From Oxyruncus cristatus (lineage: Eukaryota; Chordata; Aves; Passeriformes; Cotingidae), in assembly GCA_013399855.1 (NCBI GenBank), contig VXAY01001101.1, positions 1,075,965-1,139,964 of the forward strand: DNA of 64,000 bases. Direction: 5' to 3'. A program made the translations under genes and the position numbers. Below the pieces are notes generated by a model, which worked only from the letters and a program-made list of their open reading frames with translations, was not told where the DNA came from and made no database searches. Positions 46,900 through 59,745 of this stretch are shown in pieces. Position 1 is the first letter of the stretch; each line of letters starts with the position of its first letter.

Positions 46900-47300
46900 G
46901 AACATGATGCCTGAAGACAGACAGTTTTAGACCTCGGTGATTGGCGCCATACTCCCCCGAAAGTCAGAGGTTACATTTCAAGGACCGGCTCCACTCCTTG
47001 GGTTGCCGACCCCTGGTGATAAGAAGTCTGCTTGGAGCAAGGTCACAGCAGCACAAACCACCTGCCCATTGCCCAGTGCCAGGGGCTGGAAGCCAGGCAA
47101 GCCTGTGCCAAAAGTGCAGGAGCCAGGAGGGGAGCGGGAGGGGAGAGGCCCAGGCAGAGGCTGCTGCAGCCCTGCCCCTGGCCAGCCTCTGCTGGCAGCG
47201 GTCCTTGGGAGCCAGGATGAGTTTTGCAGAGCTGCCTTTTCCTTTCACTGGATTCCCTGAAAGAGTCTGAGGACACAAGGGCTACAGCTGCCTGCATGAG
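46900..47300. other. GC-rich unassigned block
   Basis: About 60 percent GC by eye, with several overlapping frames of 62-109 codons on both strands. That pattern reflects stop-poor GC-rich DNA rather than coding. CpG is still scarce, about seven in 300 bases, so it is not a classical CpG island. Three G-runs near 47129-47143 just miss a G-quadruplex rule. It could be an unmethylated enhancer, a lncRNA exon or a repeat. Confidence 0.35.
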
Positions 47301-50300
47301 TGAAGTTGCTGTCTCCAAGGGTCTGGCTGCAGTGAGGTATCTAACATGTCATAAACACAGGCTTAAGTCCTAAAGGATTAAAGAAAAAGTTAGATAAGAT
47401 TCTCGGAACAGCAGCAGAGGATGGAGCTAACAGCTGTCAGAACCTGCCTAGACATGGCACAACTGGCTGGGAGGTGCTGAAGAAGGAGCTGAAGTGGATG
47501 ATCCAGCCTGCCTAGAGATGACCATCAACCAACCTAAGGGTAGCACATCCTCCTCCTCTTCAGTATTTTGGGGACCAAGCTGTGACCTAACAGAGGAGCT
47601 GTTTCTGCAGAGTTCACAACTGCTGCTTTTTGCTTCTGCTTTGTACTTGGTCCCCAAGAAGGGAGAAGGACTTTATAATCTATGACAAATAATACAAATG
47701 GAGTGCAAATATTGGAAGAATTATTTTCAAGTGCAACAAATATAGGTTAGCTTAGAAATAGTTACAGGTCAAACATTTATCTTATCTCCATATCTCCTTT
47801 TTATTGATATATAGCCGCCAAATCTAAATTATTTGATCCAAAATGGTAAAGTATGTCCAAAACGACACAACTAGGCAAATGTCAAACAAAGACAAGTTCC
47901 AGAAAAAATTGCCAGAGGAGTCATTCTTCAGAAATCCTAGTTGTAAAATACTGCTTCCCAGTTCATGAGACAACTTGCCAGCAGCATGCATGACTTTACT
48001 TAAGTTTCTTCATGCAAGATCTGGAATCTGTCTATCTGTAAGAAGCTATATGTGAAATGCATTTTATTCTTTGAAGCAGAAGGCTTTTAAACAACTTAAT
48101 TAATTTTGGTTTTAACATGGGTGATGATACCCGTACGTTAGTTTCATGTACCCCAGGTGATGTACTGAGTTTATTCAGGAGCCTCTCAGTTTATGTGAAC
48201 CAAGATAGCCCTATGGACGTGCTGATATAATTCTGCTAGATACCACATGTAGATTGCTTTTTTTTACGACTTTGAATATTTATTTGAAGTTTTAATTTCA
48301 AGAAATTTAGGTGAAGTCATTCTGCCTCATGAATATAGTTGTGGATTTTTTTTCCTGATGTAAAAGGGTTTGCTTCCCCCATCTGGCCATGTATCCATTG
48401 TGTCAATTTCTGCTGCTCTTGTGCTCCAAAAAAAGCACATAGACTCGTGGTTGAAGTAATCTGACTCCCAGCCATCTATTGACATAGCTTTACTCACCCA
48501 AATAACAAACCTACCTCTTGATCTCTCATGTTCAATCCCCAAAATCAGATTTTGCTGCCTGTCCTTTCCTAAAGTCATTCCCAGTTTAGACTTGTATTTT
48601 TTTCTTTGCCCTTTCCTGCATCATTCCCCCTTCTTCCACTACCCAGAGTCTTTTCCATGACCCTGTGGATTTCTTGCCTTCTTTACCCAGAAGCGTCTCT
48701 CACCGCTCTGCCGAAGTGGCCAGTGAAAGCCATGAGGCACATCTGAACATCAGTCCTGTGTTCAACATCCTCTTACATTTTTAGCCTCAGTCAGTACCTA
48801 AATGATGTTTAAATAAAGATTTGAGAAGAACTATAAAAGATCATAAGAGGAAAGCAACAAAATAAATATATTTAGAGTTAATATCTCCAAGAGAAACATC
48901 TGTTTGTTCCTTTGAGTAACCAAAGGCAAATACACGTGTGCAGAACATGCTACAAACTAGTGCTTACAGTTGACAAAGTGAACTTTCTGTGCCATGTCAT
49001 TAATAGTGGATCCAAAACAATTTTTTAGTAGTAGTAATATAGCATTTTTAGTTTTCTTAGGGGTAATAGCACTTTTAATTTTTTTTCTTTAGCATTGTAG
49101 CATTTAGACTGCCCATATCTTCAAATTTTAGAAGCTTCAGTAGATAACTATTATCTTGGGAAGACTTTTCTCAGAGGGAGTTCACTTGTGGGACTTCACT
49201 GGAACAGTCTTCTAATTAGTAACAGAATTAATGTTTAAAAAAAAATCAGAAAAAATATGCACACTGGAGTGTGCAAGAGTATTAAATACATGCAGTAAAA
49301 GACACCACAGATCAAAATACTGCTGGAGTACCTTTTGGGTTACACTGGTTGCTGCAGGGTTGGGAACGTGGCCAGGCCACACCCTGTCCCCCATGGAGGA
49401 GAGACAGAGCTAGACACAACCCTCTTGCTCAGGGGAAGGGAAGATAAAGAGCTAGCAGGAAGCTGCTGAATTTCCAGTGAAATCCTCATTTTGGGCTCCC
49501 AGACGAGCCATGGAGGATGGCTGTAGTCCCCAAGACCCACCAGAAGGCCTTAAACAGCACATGAGGATGATTTCTTCTCATCTTGCTGAATGCATGTGAA
49601 AAATCTGGCCCCAGGGCTCAATCTGAATCAATGGGGATTTGGAGACTGAGGGAGTACTCACAGTATATAAAAGAAATATTCTGTTGCTGCAATTCAGCTT
49701 TTGCTTCTTGGAGTGTGTGTGTGGCCACACATATGCAAGCATCTCACCCAGAAGAGAAATGTTTGTGTACTTCGTGACTGTAAACATCTTTGCAGAGTTT
49801 ATACTCCTTATATACTGCCCTTCTGTATGCTTCAGCAGTTTTTCGCTCATCTAGACAGCAATGCAATTTTGAACTTTCCCACGGTAGCAGTAACTCCACT
49901 CTTCACTTTTTGCAATATGTTCAGTGTGTGTCTTGGTGATCACACACATGATGCATCACAGTTTCTTTATGACTATGCAAAATCCATCCCCTTCTGCGTG
50001 GTACCTCTCTCTCCTTGGAGAGGGGAGATAAGTTCAGTACATTAACATACAGGGAATGCAAACACCCATCTAATGGATGTCACAGAAAAATACAGTGTAG
50101 GGGAAAGCATCCCACACTTCCCATGATTAGAGAGAACATGAATGGGAAAGGAATTGCCTCAACAGGTTCAGTTTCCTCAAGTGTGGGTGAAGCTCTAAAT
50201 GAGATCTCCCACATCCACAGGCAATGCTCTAGCATGCAGATGAAGTGAGATCTGACATTCCTAATGCAGCAGTTAATGATTTGTTGATTAAATGCCACAT

Positions 50301-51890
50301 TGGAATTTTTTTATAAAATAGAAGACATATTTTATAATATTTTTTCTCAGATTTAAATTTCTAACGTTTCCTTCTGGCAACAAATCCAGCTTGGATCCAC
50401 TGGAGTTATCTTTCTGTGATGACACAAACAGAAGCAAAGAATATTGATTTCTGTGGGATGTTGAGATATAGCCATCTGTTTGCCAAGCATGATTACTTTC
50501 AATTAATTCCCAATAAAGCCCAGGAAAGTCACCAAAAATAGTCACTTTTAGATGTTACAGACAGCTTAGAGTGGAGACATTTTAAAAGAACACCATTTCA
50601 AGTTGCTCTCTGCTTACTTTCTGAACAGTTGGCCCTGTGACATTTGGCCATCCAAAAAAATGAGCATAATTCTAAATGGCCTCCTTGCACCATCTACAGG
50701 ATTTGATAGGACATTTTGGAGGTCATGAGTTTAAAAACAGAAGTCCTTACCTCAGAAGCAGTGCCAACAGAGGCAGCAAGCAGAGAAGAAAGGTCCCTGT
50801 CCTAGTTGGAAAGATAGGTTCAGGGAAAAGGAAATTTGTGTATATGAAAGAGTAACAAGTCACAAATGCCCATCTCCTGTAGTCTGTAGCAGGAGGGATG
50901 AGCCTGACTCTCTTACCCACCCTGGAAATTGGAGAGTTACTTGGGAAAGGCACCAAAGATAGCAGAAATTACTCCTATATGCCTTAGAAAATCAACTGCA
51001 TGGCTACCAGGCACTTTTTGTAACTTAAATCACTGTGAGTAATTTGGCATTGTGATTTGAAAATAAAAATTTTATCCATCACAAAGACATTTAAGAAAAA
51101 TCCCTTGTACTTTCATTTTACAAATGCTCTATATTGCTTTTCACATTCTTTAAAAGTTATTTAAATTTTTTCTCCCCTAGCAAGTGCTGTCAAATTGTAT
51201 TTTATGTCATTCTCCTACAGTGAGGGAGGTGCATCTTTTCAGTGTATAGCAAAACAAAACTGCCTATGGAAGATGTAGGGTAATATAAAACTCTACAGCA
51301 TATGCTGCTTCACCAGAGAAAGGAAGCTTGTCACTTTACTCAATAAAAGACATAGAAATACCATGGGATTTTTTTCCCCCCAAATGTTCTCATGCTATAC
51401 TTGTAATGTGCATAACTAGCTGATTAGAAGTGACATCAATTAGTCACATGTCTGTTTCTGATGGAAATAAAAATGAGCTTCTGTACACAAAAATCTCAAA
51501 TTCATCTCTACATTGCCTAGGGATTTTTTCTTCTGCAATATCAGTTATCGGTTTAATATAATATTGTTGACTTAACAATGATATATTTGAGGCTGAAGGC
51601 AGAAATGCATTTTGCATTAATAAATTGTTTTGAGATGGGCTTAAAGAATATTTCATTATATAAGAGAGGCAGCTATAAAACCTATTTGGTGGTCTTTCAA
51701 TCACTGCTACCTGTGGCCTATTTATGTGGATGGCATTCATCAGTATGGCAGGAAATATTAAACAAGTGCTAGACAGTTATTAGCTCTCCTCTAGCAGAGG
51801 TCTTCATACCTTCTATTCGTATACCATGGGAAAAATTCATTTGGTATTTTCTTTCTTGCAACTGTTCTGCTGTTCATAATTTGATGGAAA
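47301..51890. other. Long noncoding stretch
   Basis: Frames do not exceed about 114 codons (49701-50045), and none resembles a known protein. No RNA gene or assigned repeat was recognised. Composition is mixed and AT-rich from 47.7 kb. Confidence 0.45.
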
Positions 51891-51960
51891 ATTGATTAAT
51901 CACACATTTAACTCAATGCAAGATCTTCTGCACTGTAATAAATTATGGCCATTAATCAAT
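51891..51960. promoter_or_regulatory. Perfect 10-bp homeodomain-type inverted repeat, 50-bp apart
   Basis: ATTGATTAAT at 51891-51900 and its exact inverse ATTAATCAAT at 51951-51960 are separated by 50 bases, nearly five helical turns. Both contain the TTGATTAAT type core bound by homeodomain factors. The text between is complex. This looks like a conserved enhancer core, but conservation was not tested. Confidence 0.4.
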
Positions 51961-53140
51961 AAGTACAAAGTAATTCCAGGAGTCTGGAGACATGCTGGTT
52001 TCTAATAGAAAAACTTGTGCTTAGGCCTTCTTGCCAGTGACCACTTCATCTGAGGTATTTTGCACCTGCCTCAATCCAATTAGATGACATAATTAATGAA
52101 TCTTGGTGCGGTTGATAATTTGTTATACAAAAGGAAGAATGTTTTGGCACATCTATTAAGTCCTGATGTACAAATCTTTGCAGAGGGGGGAATACTAGGA
52201 ACCCAAGAGGGGAACCTACAACCTCTGCTACAGCAGAAGAAATGTCTGTTTATTCCAGGGCACTGAGTATGCAAATTCCACTGAACTTTAAAATCTGCCT
52301 GTTTCCTTCTCCCATGTTTAAAGGTAAACTAGTTGTGTGCAGAAGTCTTCCATGCCATCTTGCTTCTTTTATGACAAATTAAATGGTATGATTAGAGCAA
52401 GCATTCAGGAAGTGCTGTTTCCCAGGCAATATAATCAATGTGTCCTTGGTCACAGATCAGTTACAGTTTTACATATCGCAATCCATTTGCACCTGTTATA
52501 TACAACTAACTTATAGACACTCAATAGATTGTAGTGAGAGAAAGAGTGTGAAGATAAAAAGAACCAGTCTGCTGCTAATTCTGTCACTAGGAGACGCCAT
52601 GAGCAGATTTTATTTAGAGACTTTGAAAAACAATTAGCTGAGGATTATAGGACTAAAAGGCCTTTACTAGCTGTACCTGGAAAATACTTTGCCCATTTAA
52701 TGCCTTCTAAGCTGTCATTGTGCTTGAACTTCAGTCCCAGTGATTAATGAAAAGCTGCAGGGCACAGCTAGAAGCTAAAGTCTCAATTATGGAAAAGCAG
52801 TAACTAGTTTAATGTGCTGATGCTTTTATACTTAAACTGACAGCTGTGAAAAATGGCAATATTTCCAATCATGCTTTAATAATTTATCATTAATTTATTG
52901 GCATGTCCAACACACTTTAGTCCTACTGTTCTTTTCCTCCTTTTAGGCTCATGGCATTTCAATACCGAAGAGCAAAATCTGTTGCAAATCTCTAAGGACG
53001 AACCTCCTTATGGTGCCTGAGTGATTACTGTTTGCAGGCAGTCAGTATTATCAAGTAGTCCACAGTTTATCAGCATAGATACAGCATGAAAATTTTTGTG
53101 GGCTATGATATGTGAACATGTTTCATTAGCTGCTTCTAAA
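51961..53140. other. AT-rich noncoding sequence
   Basis: Frames of 65 codons or fewer. Nothing was recognised. Confidence 0.5.
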
Positions 53141-53178
53141 TTGCTCTAACTCCATCCACTTCAGTGGAGTTAGAGCAA
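53141..53178. repeat. Perfect 14-bp inverted repeat, short loop
   Basis: TTGCTCTAACTCCA at 53141-53154 and TGGAGTTAGAGCAA at 53165-53178 are exact inverses around TCCACTTCAG. It resembles the palindromic centre of the sauropsid repeat family (ACTCCAYTGACTTCAGTGGAGTTA), here unusually well preserved. It can form a 14-bp hairpin in DNA or RNA. Confidence 0.75.
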
Positions 53179-54273
53179 CTGAGAACATAGATGGCTTTGT
53201 GGGACTGGGGGCAGTCAGCCTCACGCAGGCAGTTTTCGTTCGTCAGCCCAGCAAGCTCCCTGGATGGAGAACAGGAGCTGTCTAACTGCTCTAAATCAAA
53301 AATTAAATTTGGAAAGTGTCCTTTTTGAAGAACGCAGGCACAGTCTCACCTGCTATGATATCTGTGGAAACATTATTATGTTTAATACTGAACAATTGAA
53401 TCTGTGCAGCTAAGTCAATTCAAACCAGCTGAAGATCCAGAGTCCATTTATTTTTGAAATATTTTAAATTTTTTCTTTGCTGTTTTGGTGCTCCCTGCTT
53501 ACTCAGTTTCTCCTGACTTGGTGTATGAACAAAGGGAGAGGAACAAAGTCAAATAATAAAACCTTGTTTCAGTACAATTTTCACACTGAATTTAGTTTGT
53601 CATGGTTCATGGCTGTTCCCAGGTTTGCTGCGGACTGGACAAAAACGGACAAAGACCAACAATTATGAATTTCAGAGTTCATTACTGGTTTTTTTTGATA
53701 GCAGTAGTTAACCTTATTTTATTTTTCATCTGATACTCCTGTCATTTACAAAATCTTAGTCATTCAAGCAGGAATGCCTCTGAATACTTTCTTTTTTACA
53801 CACAACCTCAGTGTTATTTATACTTTTGCATATATTTCTCTTTGTGCAATGGCTGACACTCTTAAGGTCTGGGTGGAACTTGCGGCAATTTTTTGTAGGA
53901 CCTGATGATTCCTGAGGTTTTTTGCAAAGCTCTAAATGGTAGCTGAGCTCTTCTTGACAGCCTGACTGCGCTGAAGGTTGTCAGTTCCTGGACTGAAAAG
54001 CAGGTTGACCAAACAGTGGGGGAAGTTATCCTGAACTGTTTGATTTAAACTATTACAAAATTGCTATCTGGCTGTCATTCATGAACTGACTGAATAGGAC
54101 AGACAAGGCTATGAGACAATATTAATACCAATTGATGTAATGGTCTAACAAGTATAACATATTATATTGCTGGACTGTTCACAAAAAGCTGCAATGCATC
54201 CAATTTGAATTGACATGATGGAAAAGATTTGTCAAGTGGTTTTCTCTATAGGTTGAGAATTTTCTGTTTCCTA
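53179..54273. other. Noncoding sequence
   Basis: A few CpGs near 53236-53241. Nothing else was recognised. Confidence 0.45.
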
Positions 54274-54312
54274 TCAAAAAAAAAAAAAGAAAAGAAAAAA
54301 AGACAAAAAAAA
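54274..54312 (+). repeat. A-rich low-complexity tract
   Basis: A12 followed by short A-runs interrupted by G or C. No retroposon body was identified 5' of it. Confidence 0.8.
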
Positions 54313-54359
54313 GAGATATTTTTGCCTTTGTATTTGCTTTTGGGATTTCTTGTTTGAAA

Positions 54360-54386
54360 TTTTGATCATTTTGATGATTCTGATCA
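54360..54386 (+). repeat. 9-bp tandem repeat, three units
   Basis: TTTTGATCA, TTTTGATGA and TTCTGATCA are consecutive, differing at one or two positions from the first. It is a mini-satellite seed, seen in the minus frame as Asn-Asp-Gln type repeats without coding support. Confidence 0.7.
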
Positions 54387-55450
54387 TTCTTTTCCATGAA
54401 GACAGAGTTTATACTAATTAGTTAACAGTTCAATTATTATCAAAGGGAGTTTTGAATGAAAAGGAACCAAGTTCCCAGCCCTGCTCTAACTACTTGTTTG
54501 AGCACTGAGTGTGGCACTTCATTAGGAATCCTGGAAATGGGCTAAGGAAAGTGAGTCATTAGTAACACTTATGTCTACTACTGTTCCTTAAAGGAATAGA
54601 GTATCTCTTTTGGGAATTGCTATCTGGAAAAGAAGGCTTATTCTAATCCATATTACCTGTCATGCTGCAGACCCAGTACTATCTTTTAGCAACATGTGAA
54701 AGAGTGGAGAAATACAACACAACATATCCAGGTGGCTGGGATGCAAAAGGCATGTCTGGATTTGTGAGGTTCACGTCTGGCTGTTGCTGCATCTAGAGCC
54801 AGTCACCAGCAATCACTCCATTACCACCTTGCTACCCTCTATTTTTCAGGCTTCTAGTTTGAGGCTTGATTACAGCAATTTGGAGGATGTATGCAAACCA
54901 ATTCCAGCTACTAATTGAAGGAACTCTACTAATTAGAAAAGGCTATGGAACAAATGACAATTTGCAACAATTATGGGGTCATTTTTTGTATGGAACACTC
55001 TTTGTAAGGTGACTTCTGTCTTGAACAAATTTACCACTAGATTTTCTGGATTGGAGACAGACTTTGAAAAACTTTATTGATGCTGACATTATTGCACATT
55101 GACAAATATTTGGCATTTTCCTTGAAACCCCAACTGCTGAAGCTATGTGATTATTTAAGAGTCTTAGTTTCCAATAAGAAACACAAAAATTGAATTTCAG
55201 TTCTTTTTGAATTAGGAGAAGTCCCGAAAACATGTATCCCAAAGACCCAACTTGAAAAGAGAAATAAAAAAAAGAAGAAATTTTTTTATTTAAATTTAAA
55301 AATAATCTTTCTCAAAAATGTCAATGTCTATTGGGAACGAGAGCGATTTTTGAATTTTTAAAGTTAACAATGCTTTGGTGCAGATATGAATATAAGTGTT
55401 ACCATAGATTAGGTTATTCTTTTCAGTGCAACTATATAAAAAAAATTGCA
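54387..55450. other. AT-rich noncoding sequence
   Basis: Nothing was recognised. Confidence 0.5.
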
Positions 55451-55469
55451 AGATCCAGCTACTGGATCT
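55451..55469. repeat. 19-bp near-palindrome, 8-bp arms
   Basis: AGATCCAG at 55451-55458 and CTGGATCT at 55462-55469 are exact inverses around CTA. A dimeric binding site or a chance palindrome. Confidence 0.6.
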
Positions 55470-56839
55470 ATCCCTCTATAGCACTTTTTAGTTGACATAT
55501 GCTCCGCATAGATTGGTCCAAGTCTCTGCTGAGACAATCACTTAAAACACAGAGAAATCAGTTTTGCAAGACATTCCTTTAAGATACCTTGTCAGAAAAA
55601 TTAAATACTTCATTAAATTGATTTTTAAAGAGGGAGTTGTGTAGTTGGGTAGACACTGATTATCTAGTCATTGCCTCAACAGTCCAGACCTTCTCTCTCT
55701 GAGAGCAAGGCTGGTAGCTGGCTTCTGGAGGACCACATCTCAGGATCCTATCTGTGGGATGGATGGCTGTAATGGAACTTCCCATGGTACTTCCAGTGTA
55801 AGGTCCAGATGAAACTATACTATTTCTGTTACAGTAACCTTCTGTGTGTGCTAATGCGTGCAGGTTTACAGGAACGCATGTGTGCATTTTTATAGGAGCA
55901 CATCTAGTTTATATATGATACTTCATGTGTTTGCATTAGTTTTCAAGTTGTAAAATTAAAAAAAAAACATTAATTTCATGTTTGTCATCTTAAATACACT
56001 CTGTTAATAAGCTTAAACCTCTTACACTTATACCTGTGCTTTATCTCTTCACAAGCGGTCCCGTGCTTCCTAAAAATAGTTCCTTTCCACTATGAGAGAA
56101 TATCTCTTCCTCTGCTGCTGCATTGGATAAGAATATTGTCCATTCTGCAGTAGAAGGATTTGTCTCACTTTCCCACTGCCTTAGTGAGGTATTTTTAGCA
56201 GCTATTAATGCTGGCTTAATCCAAATATTATTTACAGTAAAAGCACCAGATATCTAAGTAATGTCATTTAATACACATAAGTCTAGAAAATGCTGAAAAT
56301 TCAGTCCTATTGCCACTTCGATAAGGTCAAGTATTTTCTATCAAAGTTCTGTGGCTCTGGAATTCAGTACCAGATGATGAGTGTCTCAGGTGCAGTGCAG
56401 GTACAGAAAGAAATATATTTAATTGGTGTGATCCTCCACAAAGTACGTGTGACAAAAACATGGAAAAATTAACCCATAGTCGAGGCTTCTCAGCACCCTC
56501 ACTAACAGAGACTGATCTAGGACCTAGCTTAACCATGGTCTTTGTTTACCATAGCCAGCACTGGGTATTTCTGTGGGCATTGCTGCCTGACTGCAGTATT
56601 TCCATGAAGAAGCATTCATACTACTGAAAGTGTTGTCTTGATGGACTCTTTAGATTGGCCCAAGCTATATAATAATATATATACTGACAAAGTATCGGTT
56701 TGTCGCTGTCCTCTCAATGTGTCTAAGTACCTTAAAACAGAGGTAATGTACTCTGCAGCTTGCGCCAAATACTGCCAGATTTCCTAGTGACCTGCTTTCA
56801 CTGAAGATCAAAACCACTTAGACACTTCTCAGACTGTTA
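55470..56839. other. AT-rich noncoding sequence
   Basis: Frames of 75 codons or fewer. Nothing was recognised. Confidence 0.5.
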
Positions 56840-56872
56840 TGTCACAGTGGAGTTAGACATGTACACCCGTAG
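56840..56872 (+). repeat. Trace of the short sauropsid repeat
   Basis: CACAGTGGAGTTAGACATGT followed by ACACCCGTAG parallels CAGTGGAGTTACACCAGTGTA. It is short and eroded, so the call is tentative. Confidence 0.3.
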
Positions 56873-59654
56873 TTGTGCTGGGGAGTCATGTTTTGGACTA
56901 AAACACCAAAGAAAATTCCAGTTAATTTCAACAGATCAAGTTCAGCTGCACTATGTGAGACGTGAGAAATTCAGAATCAACAAACAATAGAAAGCAAAGG
57001 ACTTTGTAAAGGTAGTGAGTGAGGGGCGCTGCAAGTGGGAGTAGATGCATGGGAAAGCTCCAGCCCACTAAAGGCACACTGCAGTTCAGCCTCATGTCAC
57101 ACACAGCTTGGTTTGGAACACCACTTACAAAGTAGCAAACCAAATTGCCCTTTATATACAGAAAACCAGGTCTTCCAATTTTCTCCAGCTGTGTCATTCC
57201 TCATTCATTACACTATTTGCCCAAACTCTGTCTTTAGAGCTCAGGTAGAAGTAGGATTCAGTGCCCCACTGGAAAGCAACATCTAACATTTCCAAACTCC
57301 AGTGGACATTGATTGGTTTGGACTGTGGTGGTAAGAATAACTGGAGACTCTTCTCCTTCTGACTGCCAGTCCTGGACTTCCCAGCTTCTTCTTTGTAGCC
57401 CAACAGCTTGTCCCCTGTAGTGGTTGCATTACCTGTACATTGCCTTGGTGTAACCATAATGTAACCTTACTCTTTGCCCAGATTCCCAATAAGGGAGGGT
57501 GGAGACTGCTTTCTTCTGAGCCCTGACCTGTGAGTCTTATACAGGTATTATTTTGTGGTAGGAAGTGAAGGAATTATTCTTCACCTTTTCTTGCCCTCTT
57601 GCCCTTCCCATAAAAGTGAATCTAGCCTAGAATAGTTCACTAAAAGTCACATTTTATAAAACAGTTGTTCAGAGAACCTTTTCCTTTTCTTTTGTGCAAG
57701 CTGAAGTCATGTTTGGCCACGCTGTGACACTGAAGCCCATCCCAGACGAATAGAAGTGATCGTGTCCCTGGCCCATGTGTCCCTTGGAGTGCCACATGCT
57801 GGCTATGCAAGGAAGGGTCTTGCATGGCTTACATTGCCAAGAAACACTTACTGCATGATAGTAAAAGGAATACTTTTTTGGTTTTAAAATAAAAAGCATC
57901 AAATCTGCGCAATAAGTCAGGGGGCTCACTGGCAGACCCTGAGTTGGGGGATGCACTCTTAATTGAAACAGCAATGATGGAAAGTGAGAAATTGTCTTCT
58001 GAATAAAGACTACCTAAATACTCAGAAGTCTGGAGATAATATGTGCTCTGATTGATGTATTGAAGGCACACTCACAGTACCAGGGTAGTGCAATGGGAAA
58101 GTTCAATTTCAGATGTCTAGGGTAGGAGCAGATCTTTTGATAGACCCTCTTTAGTTGTATAACAACTTGGAAAGTTATCTCCAAGTTTTGATAATCACTT
58201 TGCCTTCTGAGACTGCCAATCTATTTCTTAACTGTTCTTTTTAGTGTGAAAAAGTCTCCCGTTTCTATTCTCTGCCCTACATACTTGGGTCAGGAAGCGA
58301 ACATCCTATTTTTACAGCTTTGAAGCAAAATGGATATATAAGCAGCTGATTTCTTCACAGAATCCTTCTCAGACATTCTTTTATTATTTTTTTTTCAAGA
58401 GGAGCCCTCACTATTTCCCCAGTCTCTACCTTAAAAGAAATAGGGCAACACAACTAAGAAGATTCACAATTTTACCTGCTGAAGGGCACAGTAGTCAGTG
58501 GTATTCAGCCCTGCCAAGAGCTGCTAATGTTATTTAAACTGTGGCCCAATTAGAAAAAATGGTTCTTTAATTTCTTTTTTTTTTTAATAGCAGATAACAG
58601 AGGAAAAATATATATTAATGAAATGTTCTGAATTTCCCACTAACTGTGAATGCAACACTTCGTGTTTGAGGGCCACATTTTTTTTTGACAGGTTCTGTTT
58701 GTTTTGAACAGTCTTACTTCAAGAACTCAAGGAAAGCATGTTTTGAATCTGTCTGATTACAACTTCAGGCTCGGTTTTGACTTAGGAAGAATTCTGGAGA
58801 AACAAGATTATAGGGACTAACTCCCGACTGGGACAAAGGCAGCCAACTCTGGGTGCACATTCTGTTCTTGTGGGATCTTATTAGCACAGATTCTGTTTCT
58901 TTGGTAAAATGAGTTACTCATTCAGCTTCAAGGTACATATTTATAAATCTCAAAGCAGAAGATTTCTTCCAAGCAATTATTTTGGGGAAAGAATAGCAAG
59001 GATTCATTTTGGGAAGGAAATTAAGGGAGACAGTTAAATGTATGCAAACAAAACATATGACAGTAGCATTGCATTGCTGTGTAAAATGAGTAATTCAGAT
59101 TTATATATTGAAGTCTCTGTTAGTAGTTAATCTGCTTCTGGCCACCTGCAGAGGAGGAATGGAAAAGGTTCCTTTTGATCTCTTTTTCGAAATGACCTTC
59201 AAGGGTGAAAAAAATACAAAAGAAAATAAATGTGAATGAACCTTAAAAGGGTTGCAACAAATATTCTGTTGGGAACTGTTTGGTCCTTTAAAAAGATGTC
59301 CATATAGGACATAAAGTGTATGAAAGAGAGTAACATCTGTGCTTTAGGTCAAGTAGGCTCATCACCCATTAATGTAAGTCAGCTAACTTCTTACAGGTCA
59401 CTGAGACACCGTGTTAGTCTGGCAGATTACTTTGTGAGTGTGTTGTGTCTCAGTTGAGAAGTACAGCTTTGAATATGGAAATGAAGGTGGGAAGGACAGA
59501 AGTTTAAACTCTGCTATGCAAAACATCTCTTCTGGACAAGGGTTGTCATTCAGGTGCAGTGTTTCTGTGCCCCTTATGTGGATTATGCATCCCTGTGCCT
59601 GAACTCGTGGTCTTTGTCTTTTACCTGGCTGCTGGTTTAGATCCATGTCGCTGG
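56873..59654. other. Noncoding stretch
   Basis: Several minus frames of 80-101 codons lie in the slightly GC-richer 56.9-57.5 and 57.6-58.1 kb parts, with no recognisable domains. A T-rich run lies near 58.38 kb and an A/T run near 58.58 kb. Nothing else was found. Confidence 0.45.
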
Positions 59655-59745
59655 TAGGAATACAGCTTTAACCGTGATTTATACCCATTTCAGTGGAAGG
59701 GCCAAAGCAAAACTCCTTCAATCTTCCCTGAATCAGTAAATATTA
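59655..59745 (+). repeat. Degenerate copy of short sauropsid repeat
   Basis: GTGATTTATACCCATTTCAG with TGGAAGGGCCAAAGCAAAAC and TCCTTCAATC recall the family's TGATTTACACC, CAGTGGA and GCAAAACTCCCATTGA segments. Strongly diverged. Confidence 0.35.

Noticed and set aside
46942..46948. TGGCGCC resembling the start of a retroviral primer-binding site
   Set aside because: The bases after it do not continue as any tRNA 3' complement that I know, and no LTR end, polypurine tract or viral coding remnant was found nearby.
47129..47148. Second G-quadruplex candidate
   Set aside because: Only three G3+ runs are close enough; the fourth is GG.
46900..47300. Possible CpG island
   Set aside because: GC content is high but CpGs number only about seven in 300 bases, far below the usual observed/expected threshold.
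46937..47318. Six overlapping frames of 62-109 codons on both strands
   Set aside because: All share one GC-rich stretch, and simultaneous openness of several frames reflects lack of TA-containing stops, not coding.
57012..57030. CTCF-like GAGGGGCGCTGC
   Set aside because: The central AG of the consensus is reversed to GA, so the core does not match well.
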